From Chimonanthus salicifolius (lineage: Eukaryota > Streptophyta > Magnoliopsida > Laurales > Calycanthaceae): a stretch of 64,000 bases of DNA. The number at the start of each line of letters is the position of its first letter. Within the stretch, counting starts at the first letter, position 1. Positions 46,465-58,905 of this stretch are shown here, piece after piece. Under the pieces are notes generated by a model. That model saw only the letters and a list, made by a program, of their open reading frames with translations. It did not search any database and was not told where the DNA came from. The stretch spans positions 20,355,302-20,419,301 of the forward strand of contig CM023534.1 of assembly GCA_013350335.1 (NCBI GenBank). The letters are read 5' to 3'. The translations under genes and the position numbers were made by a program.

Positions 46465-47139
46465 TAATGTAGAGGAAGCGGGGATGAAAATCAAATTAAG
46501 TCAATTCCAACGATAATAAGGGCCATACACGTGGAGGAATGTTCACACACGTGTGAGTGTGTTTTAAGTTAAAACACGTGTGGTAGTCAAAAGGGGAAAT
46601 TAGGGCTGAAATAGTGTAACTTACGAAGGTGGTAAGTGGAAAGGAAGAGAAAAAGAAAAGGGAGGCAGCGACGGTGGAAATCGAAGGGGAAGAGAGAAGA
46701 AATCGAAGGGGAAGATGGGAGAAGAAGGGTTAGGCTGCTATAGTACCTTGATAGAAGGAATAAGGTAGCAAAGGAGAGGGATCTGGTTGCGCAGCGAAGC
46801 TAAGGAGGCTAGCGTAAGCAAGCAGAAGCAGTGGCGAGATTTGCGATGCACTTGGATGAAGCCTAGTGAATGTCGATGGTGTCTTCCGTGGGATTAAGCC
46901 CAAGAAGATGCGATGGGATCACGACTGGAACTGGCTAGCAAGAGCAACTTGCAACAAGGCAAGGGATTCGTCTGCAACTAAGGCAGAGAAGAGGGTAACC
47001 GATGCTCGAAGGCAAAAGATAATAAAATCTTATTTCATAATTTTCGAAAGAGGTGACTCCCTCTCTTACATGCATTGTATTTATAAGAAAATAAGAAATC
47101 AAAATAGAGAAAGACTCCTAAATCAAATAGGAAGCCACC
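46465..47139 (-). repeat. 5' LTR of the outer element, proximal part
   Basis: Direct repeat of the 3' LTR with scattered substitutions and an extra insertion of about 20 bp near 46862. It is interrupted at 47139 by the chromovirus and resumes at 58906. Confidence 0.85.
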
Positions 47140-50100
47140 TGTCACGCCCCAACCCGACCGGTGGGCCCGGAACGCGACTGATTTTTTTTTTTTTTGAAAG
47201 ATAAGTAAACTAAACCACAAGCATTCTTACTGGGCCGGATCAACGGTTAGGCCCAGCGGTTACACATTAGCCCGTTAAGTGGACTCAAACATGTACCATA
47301 TGCTTGCCCCATGAAAATAGACATAAAAACATCATAACATACTCAAATCAAATCTAACATTGATTAATACAAAGCATAAGAAACTTAATCATTGATTCAT
47401 CATTCAAAACATTGTCTAAAAAGGCAACATAGCCTATTACATCAAATGGACATTAAGTACCACATCCGGTACAAAAAAAAAGACAATGGTTCCAAGAACC
47501 AACAGGGAAAGATCAGGGCATTCCTCTCTGGGGGAATCCCAAAACACTGCTTTAACTTAATCGTCCTAAGCCTGAAAGAGAGGGTCCTCCTCCTCGGGTT
47601 CATCGCTTGAAAGGTGAGTGGTGTGGCTAACTAGCCCAGTGAAGGATAATTAACAATGCAAATTAAGTAAATATAAAACAGGTTAGCAACAGTTCAATAT
47701 CACATGCTTGATAGAAAAATAAGCATAATCTCAAATAATATATCAATATCATTAAACCACTGCCATTATCCACCGTAACACCTGCCGACTACACTGAGAC
47801 CAGTATTAAGTCTTGACACTGTCAAAATACATCCTTGCAAGTACATCTCCGGCTCTTAAACGTAGCCGATACCGACACCCTCAAGTCAGCAACTGACGAC
47901 AACATGGTCCGCCCATGGTCCAGTAGACATAAACCATCTCTCATATGGCCGATATTGGTTCAATAGCCCAGGTACGTGGAAGCAGTCTTACATACACATA
48001 CGGTCAACACCGTAATATCAAATCATCACAACACTCTTACCATAGTGCATCATGTATAGGCACATGAGTGGGTTCATCAAAATCGAAACCACTCATTGCT
48101 CAATATAACACCTGTTTACAAAATCTGCAGAGTTAAGTTCCCTCACCGTGATCGTGTGGTTTCGCGGTCTCTGTCAAACAACATTCAAGTGCACAATCAA
48201 TATACATATCAGATACGTACATATACGTAGTATTTGGAAATCAGTCTCCTACTTGGAAATGAGTCTCCTACTTGGTTTCCAGCCCTTTTAAATCATCCAC
48301 AAGATAATAATATAATAAAAAAAAGGGGTTCAATCCAAACTCATATTGTCTTCTAGGCATTGACCAGATCGACTTATTGAGTGAGGTCTAGATCCTCGGG
48401 TCACTTCTCGGTTGTCTTCTGGATAGGACCAAACCTGACATTTTGAGTAGGCCTCGAGGTCACCCAGTGCCCGACTATAGTGCCGGCCTGAAAGTGAATC
48501 ACTCAGTTCTCGACTAGTGTCGGACTGAAAGCGGATACAATAATATTTACACTATAAATAATAAGAGAAGAGGGTTAGTACAATTTTAATTAACAAAAAG
48601 GGGTACTAAACATCACATCACATAATCTAACAAAATAATTTTTTTTTGAATAAAATAATAATATTTAATTATTTAATTATTTATTCATTTTTTTTTCTTC
48701 GATGGGAACCAACATTTAAAACCATAAGCAACTATAATCTCAAATAATTTTTTTTTGAATAAAATAATAATACTTAATTATTTAATTATTTATTCATTTT
48801 TTTTTCTTCGATGGAAACTAACATTTAAAAATATGAGCAACCATAATATCAAATAAAAAAATATATATATTTTTTTCCTTCTTCTTCTTCCCCGTTCACT
48901 GTCTGCAACAGACAGTGATCGGCGGCCGTGAACAGTAAACTCGAAAATGGGAAATGGGCTATTTTTTAGACTCGGTTTTTACATCTGACTGGTCCGATGG
49001 ATTCCTTCGGGAGTCCTCTTTCCATAGGGAGAGGTTTGGAGCTTTGAAACTCAGTGAGCCATCCGATCTTAACACCGGAAGCTCACTGATACGAAGAACC
49101 CTAAAATTTTTCCTAAATTTTGAAATCGTTTTTCTCAATGAAAACAGAGCCAAATCCAAATTTTTTTTATTCCAAATAGGTCGAAATTGAAAGGGGAATG
49201 CAGTGGTTACCTTGGATTGAGTTTCTGGGCTGAAATCCGGATTTTCTTTTGAAATCTTTCTCTAAGTTACTGTTTACTAAAAGAGGGTCGGCCGGCTGGG
49301 TTTTTGGAGAACAGAGACAGAGAGAAGAGAAGAAGTTTTGTGGGAGTTAAAACTGATGGAGAAGGTTGGTTTTTATAGAGAAAAGGCCGAGAAATCCGGC
49401 TGCGCATGGAGCGACGATCGGCCGGAATCCCGCTGCGCAAGCAACGACGATGGGACGGGACGGGGAAAAATAATCATCGCCGGCAGTGACGATGGGAAGG
49501 GACGAGGAAAAATAATCATCGCCGGCAGCGACGATGGGACGGGACGACGCCGAAAAATCGGGTCGAGCAGAGGCGCTGCACGCCCGCACGCTGCTGATGC
49601 TCGCAACAGTAATTTTTTTTTTTTTTTTGTGTGCAGATCAGCCCTCCTATTTTCCATTTTTTGCAAAAAGGGCCATATTTTGATAAAAACCTGATTTTTA
49701 ACTAAAACAATAATTTCAAAAGCTCAAAAATTTAATCCAACCTTACAGATAGGTTGGGTTTTAAAAATCTTAATCACCATAAAAATTTCAGATTTTAACT
49801 CTTATTAAAAACCATTTATTTAAATAAAAACCATAAATTTACACTATTTACTTAAATAAAGAATTGTTAAAATAAATAATTTAGAAACATCATTTTGAGA
49901 TGAAATGAAATATCTAGACCATTCTTAAAAAGTTCTACCATAAAATACAAATTTCAATTTATATTTCATTTTCAAGACCCTTTAAAATAATTAATACTCC
50001 TTTTCGGGGTTTTGACGGGCAATATTTAAATATCATTTTTTGAAAATAATTTTATTTTAAAATCAGAAATGTAAATCCTTCATTAAGGAAAACATTATTC

Positions 50101-50322
50101 ACCAATAAAATTCACAAAATCACACAATTTATAAAAATATACACAACAAGTGGTAAATTACCAAAATGCCCCTCCAGCTCGACGAGCTGAATCACTGAGT
50201 TTTCGGGCTCAGATCGGGCCAAACTTGGGTTTTCCTCGAAGCCCTAACGAAAATCTCCGAGATTAACCGGTTAAACAAGATTAACGAGCTAAAACTCGCC
50301 TAATCTGGGGCAGAGTATTACA
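47140..50322 (-). repeat. 3' LTR of the chromovirus (3183 bp)
   Basis: Near-identical to 55714-58900. It contains a duplicated block of about 110 bp (48632 and 48742, AT-rich with TTCGATGG) and a 42-bp tandem repeat (49446-49546, GACGATGGGACGGGACG type, 2.4 units). By-eye comparison of the first 900 bases gives about 25 differences from the other LTR, mostly transitions; later parts look more similar. Open frames inside (47392, 48954, 49338) occur in both LTRs and are not genes. Confidence 0.93.
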
Positions 50323-50336
50323 TCCTGCCCCCCTAA
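50323..50336 (-). other. Polypurine tract of the chromovirus
   Basis: In element orientation TAGGGGGGCAGGA sits directly before the 3' LTR, immediately after the end of the pol frame. Confidence 0.85.
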
Positions 50337-53300
50337 AAGAAAATTTCGTCCCGAAATTTAGAACAAACTCTACCTTCTTGACCTGTGAACAAGCCAGGGT
50401 ACAGCTTCTGTATCGTCGATTCAGGTTCCCACGTCTCATGTTGCACGTCGCGATGTTGCCACAGCACTCGCACTAGAGGTATAGACTTCCTCCTGAGCTC
50501 TTGAGTCCGACGTTCTACTATCTTGACTGGTGCCTCCTCAAACGTTAAGTCCTCTGACACTTCAATATCTTCGAAACTGATCACATGCAACGGGTCAGGC
50601 TCGTACTTCCTTGGCATAGACACGTGGAACGTACTATGCACTCTCTCCAAAGCCTGAGGAAGATCCAATTGATAGGCCACTTCACCTATCCTCTTCAAGA
50701 TCTCAAAGGGTCCAATATATCGAGGTGATAGTTTTCCCTTGCGCCCGAACCGCTGCACTCCATGAGGTGGTGCCACACGTAAGAAAACTCGGTCGCCAAC
50801 TGCAAACTCTAAAGGTCGTCGCCTTTTGTCAGCATAACTCTTTTGTCTGCTCTGGGGTGTCTTGAGACGCTGTCTGATCACTTCAACTTGCTCTGACGTT
50901 TCACGCACTAGATCAGGTCCTAGCAGCGCTTTGTCTCCTACCTCTGTCCAACAAAGAGGTGACCTGCAAGGTCTGCCATACAGAGCCTCGTAGGGTGCCA
51001 TCTGCACACTGGAGTGATAACTGTTGTTGTAGACGAACTTGATCAAATGTAAGTGATCTTCCTAACTTCCCTGCATATCCATCACACAAGCCCTTAGCAT
51101 ATTCTCTAAGGTTTGAATGGTTCTCTCTGACTGACCATCCGTCTGAGGGTGAAAAGCAGTGCTGAAGCACAGCTTAGTCCCCAACTCTTCTTGCAATCCT
51201 TGCCAAAACCTTGACACGAACCTCGGGTCTCTATCAGATACAATGGATACAGGTACTCCATGCAATCTGACTATCTCCTTCAAGTACAGTCTGCTTAGAG
51301 TAGCCAAAGAATCCTTCTTCTTGATCGGTAGAAAGTGAGCTGACTTCGTCAATCGATCGACTATTACCCAAATAGCGTCGTTCTTTTTAGGAGACTTAGG
51401 AAAACCAGTTACAAAATCCATCGTGATATGCTCCCACTTCCATTCAGCCACTTCCAAAGGTTGCATCTTTCCGCGAGGTCGTTGATGTTCCGCCTTCACT
51501 TGTTGACAAGTTAGGCACTTGGATACAAAATCTGCTACCTCGCGCTTCATACCTTTCCACCACCACCAGAAAAGTCGCCGCAAGTCACGATACATGTTCG
51601 TACCACCGGGATGCACCGCAAAACGAGATCGATGAAAGTGATCAAGCACCTTTCTCCTGCACTCGTCCGACTTTGGCACAAACAGTCTATCCTTGAAAGT
51701 AAGACTTCCGTCCACTTTGATCTTCCAATCCTCTAAAGTTGCTTCTCCTGAAAGCTGAGTTGCCAACTCCTTCGCTTCTGGGTCGCTCTGTTGTCCTTCC
51801 AACACCAATCTAACTACCTCGGGTTGCAGAACCAAACTATGGATTCTTACTGACTCGCTTCCTTCGATCAGCTCCAGATCGTACTCGGATAGAACTTCGA
51901 GCATCTTCCACTGCAAGGATGCCATTCTCGCCACGTCGCTGTGAGACTTCCTGCTCAAGGCATCGGCCACCACATTGGCTTTCTCCGGGTGATAGGAGAG
52001 ACTGAAGTTATAATCTCCCAAGTACTCCATCCACCTACGCTGCCTCATATTCAAGTCTTTTTGAGTGAAGATATACTTGAGACTATGGTGATCAGAAAAC
52101 ACATTGAACTTCTCACTATATAAGTAATGTCTCCACAATTTCAACGAGAATACAACGGCTGCCAACTCCAAATCATGAGTCGGGTAGTTCTGCTCATGTC
52201 CCTTCAATTGCCTGGAATCATAAGCTACTACCTTCCCCTCTTGCATTAGTACACAACCCGAACCAAACTTGGACGCGTCGCAATAAACATCGTAACCTCG
52301 TCCTTGCTCGGGTATCACCAATACTGGAGACGTCGTCAACTTCTCCTTCAGCTCCTGGAATGCTTTCTCACAAGGTTCGCTCCACTCGAACTTGACGTTC
52401 TTCCTTGTCAGTCGAGTCATCGGCACCGCGATCTGAGAGAAGTGCAGGATAAACTTTCGGTAATATCCTGCTAATCCCAGAAAGCTCCGGATCTCGAACA
52501 CGCTCTTGGGACTCTCCCAAGTCTTCACGGTTTCTACCTTCGTTGGATTTACCGAGATTCCTTCTGGAGACACCACATGTCCCAGAAATTGCACTTGAGT
52601 CAACCAAAACTCACACTTGCTTAGCTTAGCAAACAGCTGATGCTCCCGAAGAGTCTGAAAAACAATCCGTAGATGACGCTCATGCTCCTCCTCTGACGTC
52701 GAAAAGATCAAGATATCGTCGATGAAGACTATCACGAACTCTCGCAGATACGGTCGAAACACACGATTCATCAAGTCCATGAACATGGCTGGCGCGTTCG
52801 TCAAACCGAAAGGCATCACAACAAACTCGTACAAGCCATATTGCGTCCGAAAAGCAGTCTTTGGAATGTCCTCCTCTTGAATTCGCAACTGATGGTAACC
52901 CGACCTCAAATCGATTTTCGAAAAACACTTCGATCCCCTCAAAAGATCAAAGAGGTCGTCTATTCTAGGCAACGGATACTTATTCTTAATAGTTACCTGG
53001 TTAAGCCGCCGGTAATCTATACACATCCTCATCGATCCATCCTTCTTTTTCACAAAAAGATCAGGTGCGCCTCACGGCGAGTTACTCTGACGGATAAAAC
53101 CAAGACTAAGAAGCTCTTCTACCTGCGTAGCTAGCTCTCTCTGCTCTGCCGGCGCCATCCGATAAGGTGCCATGGAAATTGGAGATGTTCCTGGCTGTAG
53201 GTCTATAATAAACTCTATCTCTCGGCATGGAGGTAGCCCAGCCAACTGGTCAGGAAAAACATCCATAAACTCACACACCACCCGAGGAGCAACAGACCCT

Positions 53301-54895
53301 ACACCACCTACATCTTCCCAACCCATGCTTGCCACCACACTACCGGGATACGTCCTAAGGCAAGAGAAAGTGACTCTCATCCTTTCATAGGGTACCAACT
53401 TCTCCATAAACCTCTCACCGGTTGAAGAGACCCCACAAATTCTCCTTTGAGAGCAGTCTATCAAGACTCCAAAAATAGACAACCAATCTACACCAAGGAT
53501 GATGTCAAAGTCCGTCATTTCCAGAACCAGAAAATCATAGGACAACTCCACTCCGCTAATTTTTAAAACACAAGACCTACACTCTTGGTTTGCTAAAGCC
53601 TTCTTACCCAAAGGTGAAACTACCATTAGCGGGTTAACTACTTCTACCGGTTTCAAACCCAATTTAACACAACAAGTTCTAGAGATAAAGGAATGCGAAG
53701 CACCGGTATCAAACAACACTCGAGCCAAAAGACTGAAAAGATTAAGGGTACCTTCCATCACCGTGTTCTCCATCGGTTCCTCCTTCTGAGTCCCTATAGA
53801 GTAGACTCTCCCTTGAGGACGCCCTCGTCCTCTCCCCTGATCGTTCCGAGGTGGTCCGTTCCTCGGTGTCGCTGATCCTCTGGAAGCCTGCTGAGAACCT
53901 CTGCCGACAGATGGCTGCGCCACAGAGTAGGAAACTCCTGCGCCTTGCAAAGGTGCCGTCTTACCAGAAAAAGGACAATCCTTGAACAGGTGCCCAATCT
54001 GCTGGCAGTGAAAGCAAGCCCTCTCTCCCTTGGATTGACAGAACGTAGAAGTATGCCCAGGCTGATTGCAGGTGTAGCACACGACTGGCCGAGAGTCAGA
54101 CCGACTGGACTGGCCCACACTAGGTTGGCTCTTCCTGAAGAAAGGCTTCTTCTGCTGGTTGAACCTCGCCTTCTTGTTGGAAGAAGGTTTCTGAGAGCTG
54201 TCAGTGCTCCGGTTGATGGAGTCAACCGCTTCCACCTTTGAAGCTCGATCGATGATTTCCTCCAGAGTGTTGAACACTAAGCCGACCACTTGCCGCTGCA
54301 GGAAGGGTCTGAGTCCATTCTCGAAATGCTGGATCTTCTCCTCCTCATTGGCGGCAATCCACGGCACAAACTGCATCAGGTCGATGTAGCGCATGGCATA
54401 CTGTGCCACTGTATCTGAACCCTGCTGAATGTTGAGGAACTCTCTCTTCCTCGCTTCCTTCACCGTCTTCGGAAAGTAACGGGCCAAAAAGGCTGCAGAG
54501 AACTCCTCCCAAGTCATTGGCTCGTGATTACGAACCAAGCTCTTCGCCTCCCACCATTTTTAGGCGTTCCCTTCAAGCTGATAAGTCGCCAAGGTTACAC
54601 GTAAATCGTCGGCGATCGCTCGGGTGTTGAGGATTCGGCTAATCTGGGTTAGCCAGTTCCTCGCAGTGCTGGGGTCCTCTGTTCCCGAGAAGCTAGTCGG
54701 GTTCAGACGCTTGAACTCCTTGAGAGCCGAGGTGGCTCTCTCCTCTGGCGTTTGGACTAGCGGACGTCGCATGTTTTCAGCTATCTGCTGAAATGCTTCA
54801 ACCGCCGCTCTTATCGCCTCGTTAGGTAGGTTACGGGGTGGAAGACCAGTCCTCCTCCCACGAAAGTTGGCTCGGTTTGCGTTGGGTCCTGACAT
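50333..54895 (-). pseudogene. Chromovirus gag-pol, one frame interrupted by three stop codons
   Basis: All segments share one frame of 1521 codons. In order: gag start MSGPNANRANFRG; gag core (MTWEEFSAAFLARYFPK); two knuckles, CYTCNQPGHTSTFC and CFHCQQIGHLFKDC (about residues 273-307); protease LFDTGAS (about 396); reverse transcriptase with FIDD (about 724-727); RNase H ([10 protein letters not shown]); integrase H-H-C-C (HPGGTN to CLTCQQVK) and its DD-E core ([17 protein letters not shown]); then [14 protein letters not shown] and a chromodomain around [16 protein letters not shown]. Stops: TAA at 54562-54560 in gag, TGA at 53074-53072 before the reverse transcriptase, and TAG at 51064-51062 in integrase. 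The last two stand where the family has Trp, consistent with single G-to-A changes. No frameshift was found over 4.5 kb. Confidence 0.93.
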
Positions 54896-55096
54896 CTGTT
54901 ATTTACACTTGTAAATATTATTAACCAATTTTAAGATTTTATCAAAGTAGAAGACACAAGTTACAAATAATCTCATTAGAATTCATTCGAAATTTCAAAT
55001 ACAAGTACAAGGGTTAGTAGGGCATGAAAACCCTTCAAAACAAAAACTCAACCCTTACAAAACAAAACTCCCCGATGCCCCCTAACAAACACTGAT

Positions 55097-55675
55097 CTAA
55101 TTCCCTGAAAAAGATCCTTCCTCACCACCAAAGTAATAAAAGTTGTCCGGGCAGGTCTCAGACTTGTGCCCGAACACCCCACAAGTTAAACAAGGTATGA
55201 TCCCCAGTCCTCCTACATAAGGACAATTGGTCCTTGCACTCCCATGTCCGCGGAGGTCGCAAACAGGGCAAATGACACTGGGTGGATAGGGGCAATAGAT
55301 GAAGTTGTGCCCTGCTTGATTGCAGAGTTCACACATCTCATCTTGGTATACGTCCAATGGCGGAGTAGCCGGAACATACTCGGGTGAACCGTTCTCCCCC
55401 ACCGACTCCTCAGGAATTGGGATATCTCCCTCTTCCTCCACAGGCTCAGCACCCACATGGTACTCTGGGGATGCCACTACTATCTCCTCTCCAGGTGCAT
55501 CCTCATCGAAACTTGGCGCATCGGAGTCGTCTGAAGAACCTATGACGATAGGGTCGCTAGGTGTCCCCTGGAAATACTCTGTGTTGCCTGACATATCTGT
55601 ATCACCAAACAGGAAGATGTCAAAAAACAATAGCAACACTAGGACAAAAACAAGTCTAACTAGGTAATAATCCAT
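55097..55675 (-). CDS. Extra open frame upstream of gag: hydrophobic N-terminus, acidic middle, three CCHC-like knuckles
   Basis: A 192-codon frame between the primer binding site and gag, in gag orientation. Residues 3-23 are strongly hydrophobic (LVRLVFVLVLLLFFDIFLF), about 40-105 are acidic and serine/proline-rich, and three zinc-knuckle-like motifs follow: CELCNQAGHNFIYC (115-128), CPVCDLRGHGSARTNC (136-151, spacing C2C4H6C) and CLTCGVFGHKSETC (162-175). It stops at TAG 55097-55099. Gag has its own two knuckles, so this is not gag displaced. A start at Met28 (MSGNTEYFQG) is possible, with an AG acceptor-like ATACAG just before it, in which case the hydrophobic part would be leader or intron. 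I do not know a function; nucleic acid binding is an inference from the knuckles. Confidence 0.6.
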   Translation of the reverse strand: MDYYLVRLVFVLVLLLFFDIFLFGDTDMSGNTEYFQGTPSDPIVIGSSDDSDAPSFDEDAPGEEIVVASPEYHVGAEPVEEEGDIPIPEESVGENGSPEYVPATPPLDVYQDEMCELCNQAGHNFIYCPYPPSVICPVCDLRGHGSARTNCPYVGGLGIIPCLTCGVFGHKSETCPDNFYYFGGEEGSFSGN

Positions 55676-55698
55676 CACAGTCCTAGAGTTGAGCCTAT

Positions 55699-55710
55699 GC
55701 TCTGATACCA
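55699..55710 (-). other. Primer binding site of the chromovirus (initiator Met tRNA)
   Basis: The minus strand reads TGGTATCAGAGC three bases inside the 5' LTR, complementary to the initiator methionine tRNA 3' end. Confidence 0.92.
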
Positions 55711-55713
55711 AGC

Positions 55714-58700
55714 TGTCACTCCCCGACCCGACCGGTGGGCCCGGAACGCGACTGGTTTTTTTTTTTTTTTTGAAAGATAAGTAAACTAAACCACAAGCAT
55801 TCTTACTAGGCCGGATCAACGGTTAGGCCCAACGGTTACACATTAGCCCGTTAGGTGGACTCAAACATGTACCATATGCTTGCCCCATAAAAATAGACAT
55901 AAAAACATCATAACATACTCAAATCAAATCTAACATTGATTAACACAAAGCATAAGAAACTTAATCATTGATTCATCATTCAAAACATTGTCTAAAAAGG
56001 CAACATAGCCTATTACATCAAATGGACATTAAGTACCACATCCGGTACAAAAAAAAAGACAATGGTTCCAAGAACCAACAGGGAAAGATCAGGGCATTCC
56101 TCTCCGGGGGAATCCCAAAACACTGCTTTAGCTTAATCGCCCTAAGCCTGAAAGAGAGGGTCCTCCTCCTCGGGTTCATCGCCTGAAAGGTGAGTGGTGT
56201 GAGGTAACTAGCCCAGTGAAGGATAATTAACAATGCAAATTAAGTAAATATAAAACATGTTACCAACAGTTCAATATCACATGCTTGATAGAAAAATAAG
56301 CATAATCTCAAGTAATATATCAATATCATTAAACCACTGCCATTATCCACCGTAACGCCTGCCGACTACACTGAGACCAGTATTAAGTCCCGACACGGTC
56401 AAAATACATCCTTGTAAGTACATCTCCGGCTCTTAAACGTAGCCGATACCGACACCCTCAAGTCAGCAACTGACGACAACATGGTCCGCCCATGGTCCAG
56501 TAGACATAAACCATCTCTCATATGGCCGATATTGGTTCAATAGCCCAGGTACGTGGAAGCAGTCTTAGATACACATACAGTCAACACCGTAATATCAAAT
56601 CATCACAGCACTCTTACCATAGTGCATCATGTATAGGCACATGAGTGGGTTCATCAAAACCGAAACCACTCATTGCTCAATATAACACCTGTTTACAAAA
56701 TCTGCAGAGTTAAGTTCCCTCACCGTGATCGTGTGGTTTCGCGGTCTCTGTCAAACAACATTCAAGTGCACAATCAATATACATATCAGATACGTACATA
56801 TACGTAGTATTTGGAAATCAGTCTCCTACTTGGAAATGAGTCTCCTACTTGGTTTCCAGCCCTTTTAAATCATCCACAAGATAATAATATAATAAAAAAA
56901 AGGGGTTCAATCCAAACTCATATTGTCTTCTAGGCATTGACCAGATCGACTTATTGAGTGAGGTCTAGATCCTCGGGTCACTTCTCGGTTGTCTTCTGGA
57001 TAGGACCAAACCTGACATTTTGAGTAGGCCTCGAGGTCACCCAGTGCCCGACTATAGTGCCGGCCTGAAAGTGAATCACTCAGTTCTCGACTAGTGTCGG
57101 ACTGAAAGCGGATACAATAATATTTACACTATAAATAATAAGAGAAGAGGGTTAGTACAATTTTAATTAACAAAAAGGGGTACTAAACATCACATCACAT
57201 AATCTAACAAAATAATTTTTTTTTTGAATAAAATAATAATATTTTATTATTTAATTATTTATTCATTTTTTTTTTCTTCGATGGGAACCAACGTTTAAAA
57301 CCATAAGCAACTATAATCTCAAATAATTTTTTTTTGAATAAAATAATAATACTTAATTATTTAATTATTTATTCATTTTTTTTTCTTCGATGGAAACTAA
57401 CATTTAAAAATATGAGCAACCATAATATCAAATAAAAATATATATATATTTTTTTCCTTCTTCTTCTTCCCCGTTCACTGTCTGCAACAGACAGTGAACG
57501 GCGGCCGTGAACAGTAAACTCGAAAATGGGAAATGGGCTATTTTCTGGACTCGGTTTTTACATCTGACTGGTCCGATGGATTCCTCCGGGAGTCCTCTTT
57601 CCATAGGGAGAGGTTTGGAGCTTTGAAACTCAGTGAGCCATCCGATCTTAATACCGGAAGCTCACTGATACGAAGAGCCCTAAAATTTTCCCTAAATTTT
57701 GAAATCGTTTTTCTCAATGAAAACAGAGCCAAATCCAAAAATTTTTGATTCCAAATCAGTCGAAATTGAAAGGGGAATGCAGTGGTTACCTTGGATTGAG
57801 TTTCTGGGCTGAAATCCGGATTTTCTTTTGAAATCTCCCTCTATGTTACTGTTTACTAAAAGAGGGTCGACCGGCTGAGTTTTTGGAGAACAGAGACAGA
57901 GAGAAGAGAAGAAGTTTTGTGGGAGTTAAAACCGATAGAGAAGGTTGGTTTTTATAGAGAAAAGGCCGGGAAATCCGGCTGCGCATGGAGCGACGATCGG
58001 CCGGAATCCCGCTGCGCAAGCAACGACGATGGGACGGGACGGGGAAAAATAATCATCGCCGGCAGAGATGATGGGACGGGACGGGGAAAAATAATCATCG
58101 CCGGCAGCGACGATGGGACGGGACGACGCCGAAAAATCGGGTCGAGCAGAGGCACTGCACGCCCGCACGCTGCTGATGCTCGCAACAGTAAATATATATA
58201 TATTTTTTTTGCAGATCAGCCCTCCTATTTTCCATTTTTTGCAAAAAGGGCCATATTTTGATAAAAACCTGATTTTTAACTAAAACAATAATTTCAAAAG
58301 CTCAAAAATTTAATCCAACCTTACAGATAGGTTGGGTTTTAAAAATCTTAATCACCATAAAAATTTCAGATTTTAACTCTTATTAAAAACCATTTATTTA
58401 AATAAAAACCATAAATTTACACTATTTACTTAAATAAAGAATTGTTAAAATAAACAATTTAGAAACATCATTTTGAGATGAAATGAAATATCTAGACCAT
58501 TCTTAAAAAGGTCTACCATAAAATACAAATTTCAATTTATATTTCATTTTCAAGACCCTTTAAAATAATTAATACTCCCTTTCGGGGTTTTGACGGGCGA
58601 TATTTAAATATCATTTTCTGAAAATAATTTTATTTTAAAATCAGAAATGTAAATCCTTCATTAAGGAAAACATTATTCACCAATAAAATTCACAAAATCA

Positions 58701-58900
58701 CACAATTTATAAAAATATACACAACAAGTGGTAAATTACCAAAATGCCCCTCCAGCTCGACGAGCTGAATCACTGAGTTTTCGGGCTCAGATCGGGCCAA
58801 ACTTGGGTTTTCCTCGAAGCCCTAACCAAAATCTCCGAGATTAACCGGTTAAACAAGATTAACGAGCTAAAACTCGCCTAATCTGGGGCAGGGTATTACA
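55714..58900 (-). repeat. 5' LTR of the chromovirus (3187 bp)
   Basis: Partner of 47140-50322, with the same 110-bp duplication (about 57208-57430) and 42-bp tandem repeat (about 58025-58125). It should hold the element's promoter, transcribing leftward; no TATA box was assigned with confidence. Confidence 0.93.
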
Positions 58901-58905
58901 CCATC

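Larger units (their letters stand above)
47140..58900 (-). mobile_element. Ty3/Gypsy chromovirus (Tekay/Del-like), 11.8 kb, inserted in an older LTR
   Basis: Two 3.2-kb LTRs flank a 5.4-kb internal region with primer binding site, extra open frame, gag-pol and polypurine tract, all on the minus strand. The termini are TGTAATAC...GTGACA in element orientation. The flanks CCACC (47135-47139) and CCATC (58901-58905) form a 5-bp target duplication with one change; the intact copy of the host LTR at 44567 supports CCATC as the original. A C-terminal chromodomain after integrase and the polypurine tract AGGGGGGCAGGA place it with the Tekay/Del chromoviruses. Three nonsense codons make it non-autonomous now. 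Confidence 0.93.

Noticed and set aside
47392..49694. Several 60-120-codon frames inside the left chromovirus LTR, repeated at 55968-58261
   Set aside because: They are duplicated with the LTR, on both strands, and differ by frame-breaking changes; they look like neither gag nor any known domain.
51941..54389. Plus-strand frames opposite chromovirus gag-pol
   Set aside because: They are shadows of the long minus-strand coding frame with no domain similarity.
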